From Bradyrhizobium sp. CB3481 (GTDB lineage: Bacteria; Pseudomonadota; Alphaproteobacteria; Rhizobiales; Xanthobacteraceae): a stretch of DNA of 64,000 nucleotides. The stretch lies in contig NZ_CP121647.1 of the NCBI RefSeq assembly GCF_029714305.1, forward strand, positions 2,748,501-2,812,500, read 5' to 3'. The notes under the pieces were generated by a model. The model saw nothing but the letters and a program-made list of their open reading frames with translations, did not search any database and had not been told where the DNA came from. Each line of letters opens with the position of its first letter. Position 1 is the first letter of the stretch. Shown piece after piece: positions 43,766 to 54,569 of this stretch. A program made the position numbers and the translations under genes.

Positions 43766-44254
43766 ATGAAGGCCAAGCTCGCCATCGCAGCATTCCTCGT
43801 CCTTGGCGCCGTTGCTGTTCGCTATGTTTACGTTCTTGGCTATCCGCCATTCAAATCTCAATTTGTGCAGACCTGCGAGAACGCGATCAAGCAGCGGCTG
43901 GCGGCTTCATCTACCTATCAACGGATTGGTGTGGAGGAGTCCAGGAGGATACTCACGTTCGAGGAGTTTTTTGCCGATCCGATGCGGGCCGTGTCCGAAT
44001 CGAGCAGAAAAGCGATGATCCAGATCGCGCGAGTGCCACCAGTGCAGTATGTCGCGCTGATCGACTACCAGGCGCAGAGCTTTGTCGGTGCCATCATTCG
44101 GGAAAGGGCGACATGCACCTTCAACTCGCTTGAGGGGGACGACGATGCGCCGACCCGCACCTACTGGGTGATGATCGACGGCGAGTACAACATGGCTTGG
44201 GCGGCAAGGCAGCCCAATGCCGCGGGTCTCCAGCTACGCCTGTTCAAAGATTAG
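43766..44254 (+). CDS. Hypothetical membrane-anchored or exported protein
   Basis: The 162 residues begin with a signal/anchor (MKAKLAIAAFLVLGAVAVRY), then a soluble domain with TCENAIKQRLAASSTYQRIG and CTFNSLEGDDDAPTRTYWVM; two Cys are well placed for a disulfide in the periplasm. GCGAGAG precedes the ATG at 43766; the longer frame to 43676 crosses non-coding sequence. I recognise no family. Confidence 0.7.
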   Translation: MKAKLAIAAFLVLGAVAVRYVYVLGYPPFKSQFVQTCENAIKQRLAASSTYQRIGVEESRRILTFEEFFADPMRAVSESSRKAMIQIARVPPVQYVALIDYQAQSFVGAIIRERATCTFNSLEGDDDAPTRTYWVMIDGEYNMAWAARQPNAAGLQLRLFKD

Positions 44255-44497
44255 CGGCGCACAGCGAGACGCCGAGGGCCGCAGGTCGGATTGCAATGTC
44301 GGGGGCGTAGCCGAATTCGCTGCGTGCATCAGAGCCATGATAGCCGAGCGTTCCGCGTAGTTAAAAAGCGTTCGCGATCACTTTAGAAACCATCAACGAA
44401 ACCCTGAGATGGAACACTTGGGGTTGTGACCGAGATCATACGGGTTCCCTCGGGTTCCGGTGCATTGTGTCGCCGCTATTGATCCCCTGAGGTCCGG

Positions 44498-47400
44498 ATG
44501 CACTGCACGAGTTGCGCGGCCGAAATCCCGGAGCAAAGCAAATTCTGTTGGCAATGCGGAGCGGCGGTGGTGCGGCGCTGCCCGGCCTGCCGTGCGGTAA
44601 ATCCAGCCGTCAGGAAGCTGTGCGTCGACTGCGGGACCCCATTGCAGGTGGAGTCTCCCGTGCAGAAACCGCGGGATTCGCGACCGATCGAACGGCGGCA
44701 GCTTACGGTGCTGTTCTGTGACCTCGTCGGATCGACCGAGCTGTCCGCGAGGCTCGATCCCGAAGATTTCGGCGCCATCATCGCAGGCTACCGGCGCTGC
44801 ATTGTTGAAACCATCGGCCGTTTCGGCGGCTTCGTCGCGCGGCATCACGGGGACGGCGCGGTGGTATATTTCGGCTATCCTCATGCGCAGGAAGACGACG
44901 CAGAGCGCGCTGTTCAAGCGAGCCTTGCTTTGGTGCAGGCGATTGCCGCCTTGCCCGCGAAAGAGAAACTGAGTGCCCGCGTCGGCATTGCAACCGGTGT
45001 CGCCCTGGTCGGCGACATGTCCGATGGCGCTATTTCGGAGGAGCACGGTATCCTCGGCGACACCCCGAACCTTGCCGCCCGATTGCAATCACTCGCAGAG
45101 CCGGGCAGCGTCGTCATCTCGGAGAACACAAAGACGGTCGCAGGGCCGCAATTCGCGTATCTCGATCTCGGCAAAGTCGACGTCAAGGGATTCGCAAGAC
45201 CAATCGCTGCCTGGCAAGTCGCGGGCAGGACAGCCGTGACCACCCGGTCGCACGCTCTCCAAAGTAGCGATTTGCTGCCGCTGATCGGTCGTGATGACGA
45301 AATGGAGCTGATTCTAAGCCGATGGAAGCAAGCCAGGAGCGGCGAAGGTCAGGTGGTGCTGCTGTCAGGTGAAGCAGGAATCGGCAAATCGCGACTCACC
45401 GTGGCACTGCTGGAACAGCTGGCTCGCGAACCACATATACGCCTGCGTTGCTTCTGTTCGCCGCAGCATACCGACAGCACACTCTATCCGGTGATCGGCG
45501 AGATGCAGCGCGCCGCTCACTTTTCCCACGATGACAGCCAGCAAGTGAAAATGGACAAGCTTGACGCCCTGCTGGCGCAAAGCTCGACGTCTTCGGAGGA
45601 TGCGGCGCTGTTTGCCGAAATGCTTTCGCTGCCCAATGATGGACGTTACCCCCCGGTTGAAGTTGAGCCGCAGCTCCGTCGCCAGAAAACGTTGAAAGCA
45701 CTTGCCGCGCAGATCGAGGCGCTGGCACGCATCAATCCTTTGCTGGTGATCTTCGAGGATGCGCATTGGGCCGATCCGACCAGTCTCGAATTGTTCGTCC
45801 AGGTGGTGGATCTGGCCGTGAGCCACCGGCTCTTGCTACTGGTTACCTTCCGGCCGGAGTTCAGTCCGCCCTTGATCGGACGGCCGCACGTGACGGAGCT
45901 GACCCTCAATCGGCTGGCGCCGGGCGACATCGACTTCCTGATCGAGGGAGTTGTCGGCGACCGATCGCTACCGACGGGCATCCGCCAGGACATCATCGAG
46001 CGCACCGACGGCATTCCGCTGTTCGCCGAGGAGATGACCAAGGCGGTGCTGGACGCGGAGGACGAGGGGGATGCGCAGCGGGTCTACGCGGGAGCGCCGA
46101 CGCCTGTTGTGGCGGTTCCGGCCAGCCTTCAAGCCTCGCTGATGTCGAGGCTCGACCGGCTGGGGCTGGCGAAGAACGTGGCGCAGGCCGGCGCGGCCAT
46201 CGGCCGGTCATTTTCCCACATGCTGCTCGCCGCGCTCGTACGAAAGCAAAAGGAAGAGCTGGACGCCGACCTCGACAAGCTCATCGCCGCGGGCTTGTTG
46301 TTTCGACACGGCACGCCGCCGCATGCACGCTACCTGTTCAAGCATGCGCTGGTGCAGGACGTGGCCTACAGCACGCTGCTGCGGGAGCAGAGGCGCGCGC
46401 TGCACGCGCGGATCGCCGAAATCCTCGAAAGCCAGTTCCCGGAAATCGCCGAGAGCCAGCCCGAGCTGCTCGCGCGTCACTGCACAAAGGCCGACCTGAT
46501 CGAGAAGTCGGCGCGGCTGTGGGGCAGGGCGGGACTTCGATCGCAGGAGCGCTCGGCGCTGGTCGAAGCAGCAGAACAGCTTGGTCAGGCGCTGGCGCAA
46601 ATGGCAACTTTGCGCAGCACGCCCGACCTGCGGCGCGAGCAGATCATACTGCAAGTCGCGCTGCTGAATACGCTCATGCATGTCAAGGGATATGGCGCTC
46701 CCGAAACCAAGACCGCTGTGGCGCAGGTGAGGGCGTTTATCGAGCAGGCCGAACAGCTTGGCGAGCGGCCCGACGACCCCTCCCTGCTCCTCTCGGCCCT
46801 TTTCGGCCAGTGGATCGTCAATTTCATCAACTTCAACGGCGACGTTGCGCGGGAGCTCGCGGCGCGGTTTCTGGAGCTTGGCAAAAAGGAGGGAGAGGCG
46901 GTCCCGCTCTTGATCGGGCACCGCACCATGGCGAGCACGCTCGCGCTGAGGGGCGACCTCGTTGAGGCGAAGGCGCACTATGATGAAGCCCTCGCTCTCT
47001 ATCGCCCCGCCGAGCACCGGCGATTGATGACGCGATTTGGCCAGGATCTCCGGGTGACGTGCCTGGCCTTTCGATCGTTGGACTCCTGGCTGCTCGGCTA
47101 TCCCCAGGCCGCGCTTGATGATGCAGACTGCGCGCTGATGGAAGCGCGCCAGATCGAGCATGCCGCCACCTTGATGTTCACGCTGAATTTCCCGATTCTT
47201 GTGAATACCTATTGCGGCAATTACCACGCGGCAAACGAGCATCTCAACGAGCTTGTCGCGCTGGCCGAGGAGAAGGGTGCCCCGTTCCGAAAAGCGGAGG
47301 GCGTGTTGCGGCGGGGCTATATCCTGACGCTTACCGGGGCCGCGAAAGCCGTCGAGACCGTCACGGCGGGTATTGATCTGTGGCGGTCGGCCGGGTCGAC

Positions 47401-47812
47401 GATATTTACGCCGGAGCAGGAGTTCATGCTGGCCATAGCGCACGCGGATGCAGGCCAGTTCGATCATGCCTGGCGCTGCATCGGCAACGCCATGACAGCG
47501 ATGCAGGCAACCAAGGAAAGATGGTGCGAGGCCGAGGTTCATCGCGTGGCCGGCGAAATCGCGCTCAAGTGGCCGCGGCGGGACGAGGCGAAGGCGCAAG
47601 AGCATTTCGAGCATTCCCTGACCATTGCGCGCGCGCAGTATGCAAAATCATGGGAATTGCGTGCGGCCACCAGCTCGGCACGGCTCCTCAGCCACCAGGG
47701 CAAACGGAAAATGGCACGTGACCGTCTCGCGCCTGTCTACGATTGGTTTACCGAAGGATCCAATACACGCGATCTACGAATGGCCGAGGCTTTGCTCGCC
47801 GAGCTTCATTGA
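44498..47812 (+). CDS. Zinc-ribbon/class III cyclase/ATPase/TPR fusion protein
   Basis: The 1104 residues are a multi-domain signal protein: two zinc ribbons (CTSCAAEIPEQSKFCWQCG and CPACRAVNPAVRKLCVDCG, residues 3-48), a class III cyclase domain (about 65-240) with both metal Asp residues (FCDLVGST and HHGDGAVVYFG) and Asn/Arg in GDTPNLAARL, an AAA/STAND-type ATPase (about 265-560; Walker A SGEAGIGKSRL, Walker B LVIFEDAHWAD) and a TPR-rich C-terminal half (about 600-1100). It is soluble. Such fusions are common in Bradyrhizobium but their signals are unknown. TGAGG lies ahead of the ATG. No frameshift or missing catalytic residue is seen, so it is probably active. Confidence 0.9.
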   Translation: MHCTSCAAEIPEQSKFCWQCGAAVVRRCPACRAVNPAVRKLCVDCGTPLQVESPVQKPRDSRPIERRQLTVLFCDLVGSTELSARLDPEDFGAIIAGYRRCIVETIGRFGGFVARHHGDGAVVYFGYPHAQEDDAERAVQASLALVQAIAALPAKEKLSARVGIATGVALVGDMSDGAISEEHGILGDTPNLAARLQSLAEPGSVVISENTKTVAGPQFAYLDLGKVDVKGFARPIAAWQVAGRTAVTTRSHALQSSDLLPLIGRDDEMELILSRWKQARSGEGQVVLLSGEAGIGKSRLTVALLEQLAREPHIRLRCFCSPQHTDSTLYPVIGEMQRAAHFSHDDSQQVKMDKLDALLAQSSTSSEDAALFAEMLSLPNDGRYPPVEVEPQLRRQKTLKALAAQIEALARINPLLVIFEDAHWADPTSLELFVQVVDLAVSHRLLLLVTFRPEFSPPLIGRPHVTELTLNRLAPGDIDFLIEGVVGDRSLPTGIRQDIIERTDGIPLFAEEMTKAVLDAEDEGDAQRVYAGAPTPVVAVPASLQASLMSRLDRLGLAKNVAQAGAAIGRSFSHMLLAALVRKQKEELDADLDKLIAAGLLFRHGTPPHARYLFKHALVQDVAYSTLLREQRRALHARIAEILESQFPEIAESQPELLARHCTKADLIEKSARLWGRAGLRSQERSALVEAAEQLGQALAQMATLRSTPDLRREQIILQVALLNTLMHVKGYGAPETKTAVAQVRAFIEQAEQLGERPDDPSLLLSALFGQWIVNFINFNGDVARELAARFLELGKKEGEAVPLLIGHRTMASTLALRGDLVEAKAHYDEALALYRPAEHRRLMTRFGQDLRVTCLAFRSLDSWLLGYPQAALDDADCALMEARQIEHAATLMFTLNFPILVNTYCGNYHAANEHLNELVALAEEKGAPFRKAEGVLRRGYILTLTGAAKAVETVTAGIDLWRSAGSTIFTPEQEFMLAIAHADAGQFDHAWRCIGNAMTAMQATKERWCEAEVHRVAGEIALKWPRRDEAKAQEHFEHSLTIARAQYAKSWELRAATSSARLLSHQGKRKMARDRLAPVYDWFTEGSNTRDLRMAEALLAELH

Positions 47813-47962
47813 TCGCGCGTTCCGGCGACAATTTCCTGGATACGGCCGGTGAGAGCGCTGGTCTCGCGCCGCCGGACGCATTGCAGCGCCGCGTTCTTGT
47901 CCTCTGGACACGAGTGGGCCGCATTGTCCAAACTCGTCCGATAACAAAAAGTGGAGGCGCCG

Positions 47963-48805
47963 ATGATCGTTGTCGATTCCCAGGTCCATGCCTACGAGGC
48001 GAACAGTCCGAAGCGGCCCTGGCACAGTGTGCCGAACTGGCCCGATCACGTCACCGGCGATGAGATGGTGGCGGCGATGGACAAGGTCGGCGTCGACGGG
48101 GCGATCTTCATCTCGGCGTTTTCGCTGTACCGCTACGACGCCAGCTATGCCGTGGAAGTGGCGCGGGCCCATCCCGGCCGGCTAGCCATCGTCAAGCCGA
48201 TCGATCCTGACGATCCCGCCGCGGCCGACGTTGTCGCGGAGTGGAAGAAGACGCCGGGCACGGTGGGAGTCCGCGTCTGGCTGACAAAGGATGCGAACCG
48301 CGCGCCGGATGATCCCGGTATCGAGCGGATCGTGCGCGCGGCGGTGCGCCATGATTTCCCGGTGAACGTGCACTGCTGGGACAATCTGGACGCGGCCGCT
48401 GCGCTTATCGACCGTTATCCCGACACGCGGTTTATCATCGACCATATGGGCATCCTGCAGCCGCGCGTGCCGCCGGCGCCAGCAGAACCCTGGATCACGC
48501 TTCCGAAGGTGCTGGATCTCGCCAAGCGGCCGAACGCCGTGATCAAGATCAGCGGCGCCTGCACGCTGTCGCGCGAGCCGTATCCGTTCAATGATATCTG
48601 GGATCCACTGGCGCGCATCTTCGATGCCTGGGGTTTCGAGCGCTGCCTGTGGGGCACCGACTGGACGCGGGCGTTTGCCGTCGTCAACTATGAGCAGGCG
48701 GTCGAGCCGTTCCTCAAAACCAGCCGCCTTAGCGAGAGCGAACGGGCCATGCTGATGGGCGGCGCCTGCATGAAGGCGTACGGCTGGTCGCCGAAGAAAG
48801 GGTAG
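47963..48805 (+). CDS. Amidohydrolase family 2 protein
   Basis: The 280 residues fit the TIM-barrel amidohydrolases of the ACMSD/lactone-hydrolase type: DSQVHAYEA near the N-terminus (Gln where the first metal-binding His often stands), NVHCWDN (His), FIIDHMG (His) and CLWGTDW (Asp). The substrate is unknown. GGAGG lies five bases ahead of the ATG at 47963, so this is preferred to the GTG at 47951. Followed directly by a palindromic repeat. Confidence 0.85.
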   Translation: MIVVDSQVHAYEANSPKRPWHSVPNWPDHVTGDEMVAAMDKVGVDGAIFISAFSLYRYDASYAVEVARAHPGRLAIVKPIDPDDPAAADVVAEWKKTPGTVGVRVWLTKDANRAPDDPGIERIVRAAVRHDFPVNVHCWDNLDAAAALIDRYPDTRFIIDHMGILQPRVPPAPAEPWITLPKVLDLAKRPNAVIKISGACTLSREPYPFNDIWDPLARIFDAWGFERCLWGTDWTRAFAVVNYEQAVEPFLKTSRLSESERAMLMGGACMKAYGWSPKKG

Positions 48806-48813
48806 GCGCAGTG

Positions 48814-48897
48814 CGTAGGGCGGATTAGCGAAGTGTAATCCGCCATCTAGATGCGAGATGCAGCGGCGGATTACGCCTTCGGCTAATCCGCCCTACG
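48814..48897. repeat. 84-base palindromic intergenic repeat
   Basis: CGTAGGGCGGATTAGCGAAG at the left end faces CTTCGGCTAATCCGCCCTACG at the right end, with an inner GTAATCCGCC facing GGCGGATTAC. This could form a long cruciform. It sits between two convergent genes, where it might also end transcription. A 21-base part recurs at 50416-50436. Confidence 0.85.
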
Positions 48898-48912
48898 CCC
48901 CTGTTAGGCCAC

Positions 48913-50160
48913 TTACCGCTCGGCACTGACGAGCTGATAGGTGCCGCGTTCGAAGGCGTCGTAGACGGCCAGCGCCTTGGCGTCGGCGAACGGCAGATAC
49001 TGCATCATGATCACGCCGGCGATGCCGCGCGCCGGATCGATCCAGAAGAAGGTGTTGTTGATGCCACCCCAGCTCAGGCTGCCGGGTGAGCGCTTGCCGG
49101 GCACCTGGTCTGACGTGATGAGGAAGCCGAGCCCCCATTTGTCGCGGCCGTTGGCGATGAAGGTGAAGTCGGCGCTGCGCGGCAACGCGGATTTCAGCGC
49201 CGGGACCGAGACCGCGCCGATGTGGTTCTGGCCCATCAGATCGACCGTTTCGGCCTTGAGCACCCGCACGCCGTCAAGCTCGCCGCGATTCAGCAGCATG
49301 CGCACGAAGCGCCCGTAATCATCGGCGGTCGAGGCGAGGCCGCCGCCGCCGATCGGGGAAGCGATGGTAAGGCCGAGCTGCGGGCTTTGCAGCTCGACGG
49401 CGCCGTCCATGCGGGCGCCGGCGCGCTGCTGTTGCGCGACGAGGCGCGGCCCCTTTGCCTCCGGCACGTTGTAGGAGGTGTCGTCCATCTTGAGCGGCGC
49501 GAAGATGTGCTGGCGGAAATAATCCTCCAGCTTCTGGCCGGAGATCGCCTCCACCAGCTTGCCGCAGACATCGGTAGAGGTGCTGTAGTGCCAGCGCTCG
49601 CCCGGATCGAACAGCAGCGGTCCGCCGAACGAATAGCTTTCGCCGGCCTTCGGCTTGAAGTCGCGCCAGATCGTGCTGGTGAAAGGATATGCCAGACCAG
49701 ACGTGTGCGTCAGGAAATGCCGCACCGTCGGCAGCTTTGCGGCTGGGCGGAGCTGATAGGCGCCGGTCGCAGGGTCAAAGGATTCGAAGACTTTCAGGCC
49801 CACGAGCTCCGGCAGGTATTTTTCAGCCGGGTCGTCGAGGCCGAGGCGGCCCTGCTCGACGAGCTGCATCAGGGCGACCGATGTCACCGGCTTGGTCATC
49901 GAGGCGATGCGAAACAGCGCGTCGGCGGTGAGGGGGCGGTCGGTAAAGACATCGGCGACGCCAAAAGCGCTCCGATAAAGCACGCGTTCGCGGTCCGTGA
50001 CCAGCGCGACCACGCCCGGCACGTCCTTGCGCTCAACGGCGCCACGAAGGCTTGCGTCGAGCGCGGTGCTCGCCGCCGAATTCTGTGCGCTCGCGGTACC
50101 GTCCAACGCGGAAACCGCAACGCCCATGCTGAAGATCATTCCAATGGCCTTTCGATTCAC
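48913..50160 (-). CDS. Exported serine hydrolase, class C beta-lactamase/EstB family
   Basis: The 415 residues have a signal peptide (cleavage near ASAQ), the Ser-x-x-Lys motif in RIASMTKPVTS (catalytic Ser), the Tyr motif in HYSTSTDV, and a WGG segment (LSWGGINNT) in place of the KTG box, as in EstB-type esterases. The protein is probably a periplasmic esterase or peptidase, not a true beta-lactamase. A second, different member lies at 60474-62030. Confidence 0.88.
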   Translation of the reverse strand: MNRKAIGMIFSMGVAVSALDGTASAQNSAASTALDASLRGAVERKDVPGVVALVTDRERVLYRSAFGVADVFTDRPLTADALFRIASMTKPVTSVALMQLVEQGRLGLDDPAEKYLPELVGLKVFESFDPATGAYQLRPAAKLPTVRHFLTHTSGLAYPFTSTIWRDFKPKAGESYSFGGPLLFDPGERWHYSTSTDVCGKLVEAISGQKLEDYFRQHIFAPLKMDDTSYNVPEAKGPRLVAQQQRAGARMDGAVELQSPQLGLTIASPIGGGGLASTADDYGRFVRMLLNRGELDGVRVLKAETVDLMGQNHIGAVSVPALKSALPRSADFTFIANGRDKWGLGFLITSDQVPGKRSPGSLSWGGINNTFFWIDPARGIAGVIMMQYLPFADAKALAVYDAFERGTYQLVSAER

Positions 50161-50493
50161 CGAAGCCTCCCCGTTGCGCCCCGGGTGTTACCCGTGCAGC
50201 CCTCCCGAGGCCGATTTTTTTCTTGTTTGGCGCCGCGGCGATAACAGCGACAGGATGCGGCGCCGCAGTCGCCTGTCGCGGCGCGACGCTAGCATCTGTT
50301 ATTGGACGAGTCTCCCACGATCGCGCGGTGCTCGCGGGACGGCAACGGATGATGTGCCGATCAGGTTCGAGGACCGAGTGGGCACGGGCCCAGCGCGCAA
50401 ATTCATGGGGGCATGACGCCTTCGGCTAATCCGCCCGCCGATCTTAACAACGGCCATTCGGCATCATAATCTCCCGCTCGGGAGGAACCGGCG
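50161..50493. other. Divergent intergenic region, 333 bases
   Basis: Promoters for the serine hydrolase (minus) and the aldo/keto reductase (plus) should lie here. The only structure I see is the partial palindromic repeat at 50416-50436. A short open plus-strand stretch before it (about 50290-50416) has no start or domain and is left uncalled. Confidence 0.5.
50416..50436. repeat. 21-base partial copy of the 48814-48897 repeat
   Basis: ACGCCTTCGGCTAATCCGCC plus one further C is identical to 48873-48893. It lies 58 bases ahead of the aldo/keto reductase ATG, so a repeat arm reaches its promoter region. Confidence 0.8.
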
Positions 50494-51492
50494 ATGGAAT
50501 TTCGAATCTTTGGCCGCACCGGCCTGCGGCTCTCGATACTTGGTTTCGGCTGCGGTGCCGTCGGCGGGTTGATGGTGCGCGGCGATGCTGCCGATCAGGA
50601 ACGGACCGTCGCGCGGGCGATTGCCGCCGGCGTCAACTACTTCGACACAGCGGTGCTGTATGGCGAGGGCGAATCGGAAAAGAACCTCGGCCGCGTCCTG
50701 CAGAAGCTGAAGCCGCCAAACGTCGTCGTCGGCACCAAGGTTCGCCTGACGCCCGGCGACCTCGGGCGCATCGGAGACGCGATCACGATGTCGCTCGAAG
50801 GCAGCCTGTCGCGGCTCAAGCTCGACCGCGTCGACATTTTGCACCTGCACAACCCGATCACGGGGGAAGGCGGCGGATCGGCGCTGAGCGTGCGGCAGGT
50901 GCTCGGCGAGGTGGTCCCGGCATTCGAGCGGCTACGTCAGCAGGGAAAGATCCGGTTTCTCGGCCTGACGGCGCTCGGCGAGACGGCGGCGCTGCATGAG
51001 GTGATTGGCGCCCGCGTCTTCGACAGCGCGCAGGTCATCTACAACATGCTCAATCCATCCGCGGCCGACGCGTTGCCGCCAAACTATCCGGCGCAGGATT
51101 ATGGGCGGCTGTTCGATGCGACACACGCGGCGGGCGTTGGCGTCGTCGGCATTCGCGTGCTGGCCGGTGGCGCCTTGTCGGGGTCGGCCGAGCGTCACCC
51201 GATCGCGGGGCCGGCGCCGGAGCCGATCGGGTCGGCGATGAGCTATGAAGCCGATATCGGGCGTGCGCGCCGCCTGATGCCGCTGGTCGAGGAGGGGTTC
51301 GCTACGAGCCTGACGGAGGCCGCCACGCGGTTCGCGCTGTCGCATTCGGCGATGGGCACCATCCTGGTCGGCATGGCGACACCGCAACAATTCGAGGACG
51401 CACTGGCCGCGGTCGAGAAGGGGCCGTTGCCGCAGGCGGCACTGGATCGGCTGGTGGCACTGAGGCAAGCGTTCTCGGGCGAGGCGCGGTGA
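50494..51492 (+). CDS. Aldo/keto reductase
   Basis: The 332 residues form an NADPH-dependent TIM-barrel reductase. The catalytic tetrad is visible: Asp and Tyr in NYFDTAVLYGEGESEKNLGR, Lys in VVVGTKVRL, and His in ILHLHNPI. The substrate is unknown. GGGAGGAACCGGCG stands before the ATG. Members of this subgroup act on small aldehydes, or on sugars as L-fucose- or galactose-dehydrogenase-like enzymes. Confidence 0.9.
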   Translation: MEFRIFGRTGLRLSILGFGCGAVGGLMVRGDAADQERTVARAIAAGVNYFDTAVLYGEGESEKNLGRVLQKLKPPNVVVGTKVRLTPGDLGRIGDAITMSLEGSLSRLKLDRVDILHLHNPITGEGGGSALSVRQVLGEVVPAFERLRQQGKIRFLGLTALGETAALHEVIGARVFDSAQVIYNMLNPSAADALPPNYPAQDYGRLFDATHAAGVGVVGIRVLAGGALSGSAERHPIAGPAPEPIGSAMSYEADIGRARRLMPLVEEGFATSLTEAATRFALSHSAMGTILVGMATPQQFEDALAAVEKGPLPQAALDRLVALRQAFSGEAR

Positions 51493-51524
51493 TCGGCGTG
51501 TAAAATGTATTATCCCGCGCGTTG

Positions 51525-52367
51525 TCACGGAAAACCTGCGCCCGCAACTTCGACCTCGATTACGTCGATCCTTGCCGACGACTTCCGTTGCCGCAGCTCT
51601 TCATAGGACGTCGCCGCGCTCAGGCAGAACAGCGTTTTCCGTTCTTCGCCGCCGAGCGTGCAGGCGAGGGCGCGGCGGCCGGGGACTTCGATGCGCTGCA
51701 GCTCGCGCCCGCCGCGGTCGATCCGGATGAACGCATCCTCCTCGAACGCGGCGACCCACACGGCGCCATCGCGATCGAGGCAGATGCCGTCGGGAGATTT
51801 CATCTGGCCGAAGCGGCCACGTAGCGTCAAGTCGCCGTTCGCCTCGATTCCATAGTCGGCAAGGCACCCGCCATCCATCTCGGCGACCACCAGCCGGCTG
51901 TGATCGGCCGAGACGGCAATCCCGTTCGGAAACCGCAGTCCTTCCGCGACCACGCGCGTCGCGCCGTCGGGCATCACCAGGATGATGCGGCCGGGAGCGC
52001 CGCGATCGGGCGGTGGCGGCAGATCGAAGCCGAGATCCCCGACATAGGCGCGGCCAAGCCCGTCGACGATCATGTCGTCGATCGTGCCGGTCGCGATCCC
52101 GGAAAGATCGGCGTAGAGCGAAAGCTTACCATCTGCATAGGCTAGCAGGCGCTTGCGGAACATCGTCAGCACAATAATCCGGCCATCCGGCAGCACGCCG
52201 AGGCCGCAGGGCGTATCGTCGTCGAGTTTTGCGTGCTGCTCGCATTCGCCTGACAGCGATAGGCTGAGCAGCGTCCGCGCCATGCAGTCAACGAACCAGA
52301 GCCGGCCTGCGTGCCAGCGCGGGCCTTCGTAATAACGTCCGCCATCGAGCAGGCAGCGCACCGTCAT
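51525..52367 (-). CDS. SMP-30/gluconolactonase family protein
   Basis: The 280 residues form a six-bladed propeller lactonase with metal ligands in order: Glu in YYEGPRWH, Asn in RFPNGIAVS and Asp in SPDGICLDRD. It probably opens a sugar or other lactone. It begins 3 bases after the stop of the quinone oxidoreductase gene, so the two are co-transcribed. Its 3' end faces the aldo/keto reductase. Confidence 0.9.
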   Translation of the reverse strand: MTVRCLLDGGRYYEGPRWHAGRLWFVDCMARTLLSLSLSGECEQHAKLDDDTPCGLGVLPDGRIIVLTMFRKRLLAYADGKLSLYADLSGIATGTIDDMIVDGLGRAYVGDLGFDLPPPPDRGAPGRIILVMPDGATRVVAEGLRFPNGIAVSADHSRLVVAEMDGGCLADYGIEANGDLTLRGRFGQMKSPDGICLDRDGAVWVAAFEEDAFIRIDRGGRELQRIEVPGRRALACTLGGEERKTLFCLSAATSYEELRQRKSSARIDVIEVEVAGAGFP

Positions 52368-52370
52368 CGG

Positions 52371-53339
52371 CTACAGCGTCACCACGATCTTGCCGAGGTG
52401 CTTGTTGGCTTCCATGTGCTCGAACGCTTTTCCGATCTCGGCGAAGGGGTAGACCTTGTCGATCGGAAGTTGCAGCTTTCGCGATTCCACCGCGCCCCAG
52501 ATGTCCTTGCGGACCTCGTCGAAGATCTCGCGGACTTCCTCGATGGAGCGGGTGCGGAAAGTGACCCCGATATAGTGGATGCGGCGGGCGGCATGCAGGT
52601 CGAAATTGAAGTCGCCATGGGTGCCGCCAAGCCGGCCGACATTGACGATGCGGCCCTTGACCTTGGTCGCGGCGAGGTTCTGGTTGGCGACCTTGCCGGA
52701 GACCTGGTCGACGATCAAATCGACGCCTTCGCCGCCGGTCGCCTTCAGCACCTGATCGACCCAGGCGGGATCGCTTGAATCAACCGCGAGATCCGCGCCG
52801 AATTCCTTCAGGCGGCCGCGGCGCATCGCATCCGTCGAGGAGCCGATCACGAGTTTGGCGCCCTTGAGCTTTGCGATCTGCATCGCCATCAAGCCGACGC
52901 CGGAGCTGGCGCCCTGGATCAGCACGGTCTGACCGGCCTGCACCGCGCCATTGGTCACGACGGCATTGTGCATGGTGGCGAGCGCAACGGGGAGGGTGGC
53001 GGCCTCCTCGAAATTCATGTTCGAGGGCGCGCGGAACAGCCGGCCATGATCGGCCAGTGTGTATTCGGCAAACGCCGCGCCGCCCGAGCCCATGATCTTG
53101 TCGCCGATCTTAACCCCCTTGGCATCGGGCCCGAGCTCGGCGACTTCGCCCGCCCATTCCATGCCAAGCACGGCGCCGATGCCGCCGGCCGAACCATGGG
53201 CGTGGCCTTTTGTCATGCCGAGATCGGCGCGGTTGAGCCCGCAGGCATGGACCTTGACCAGCACCTGCGTGCCCTTCGGCGTGGGTTTTGCGACCTCGGT
53301 GATTTCCGCGCCATTGGCGCCATAGACATAGGCTTTCAT
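52371..53339 (-). CDS. Zinc-type alcohol dehydrogenase/quinone oxidoreductase
   Basis: The 322 residues form an MDR-superfamily NADPH-dependent reductase. The N-terminal catalytic domain lacks the structural zinc cysteines, and the Rossmann domain has the VLIQGASSGVGLMAMQIAKL nucleotide motif, as in quinone oxidoreductases. The substrate is unknown. It follows the nitronate monooxygenase gene by 63 bases on the same strand. Confidence 0.88.
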   Translation of the reverse strand: MKAYVYGANGAEITEVAKPTPKGTQVLVKVHACGLNRADLGMTKGHAHGSAGGIGAVLGMEWAGEVAELGPDAKGVKIGDKIMGSGGAAFAEYTLADHGRLFRAPSNMNFEEAATLPVALATMHNAVVTNGAVQAGQTVLIQGASSGVGLMAMQIAKLKGAKLVIGSSTDAMRRGRLKEFGADLAVDSSDPAWVDQVLKATGGEGVDLIVDQVSGKVANQNLAATKVKGRIVNVGRLGGTHGDFNFDLHAARRIHYIGVTFRTRSIEEVREIFDEVRKDIWGAVESRKLQLPIDKVYPFAEIGKAFEHMEANKHLGKIVVTL

Positions 53340-53402
53340 GGGTTCTTCTCGTTCTTGGCTTGAGGCCGCCGTTCGGCGACCTCTCTCTCGCGCGAAAGCT
53401 GG

Positions 53403-54437
<1,035 letters not shown>

Positions 54438-54569
54438 TCATGTTCTGAGATTTCGCCAGGCAGGATGCCGTCACCCCCTGCAAAAGTCTACCGGGCAGGG
54501 CAGGGATCAGGGCAACGCAATCATGCAAAAGCGAGGCTTGTTCCGCAGTGCGAACAATTCCGCGTGTGG

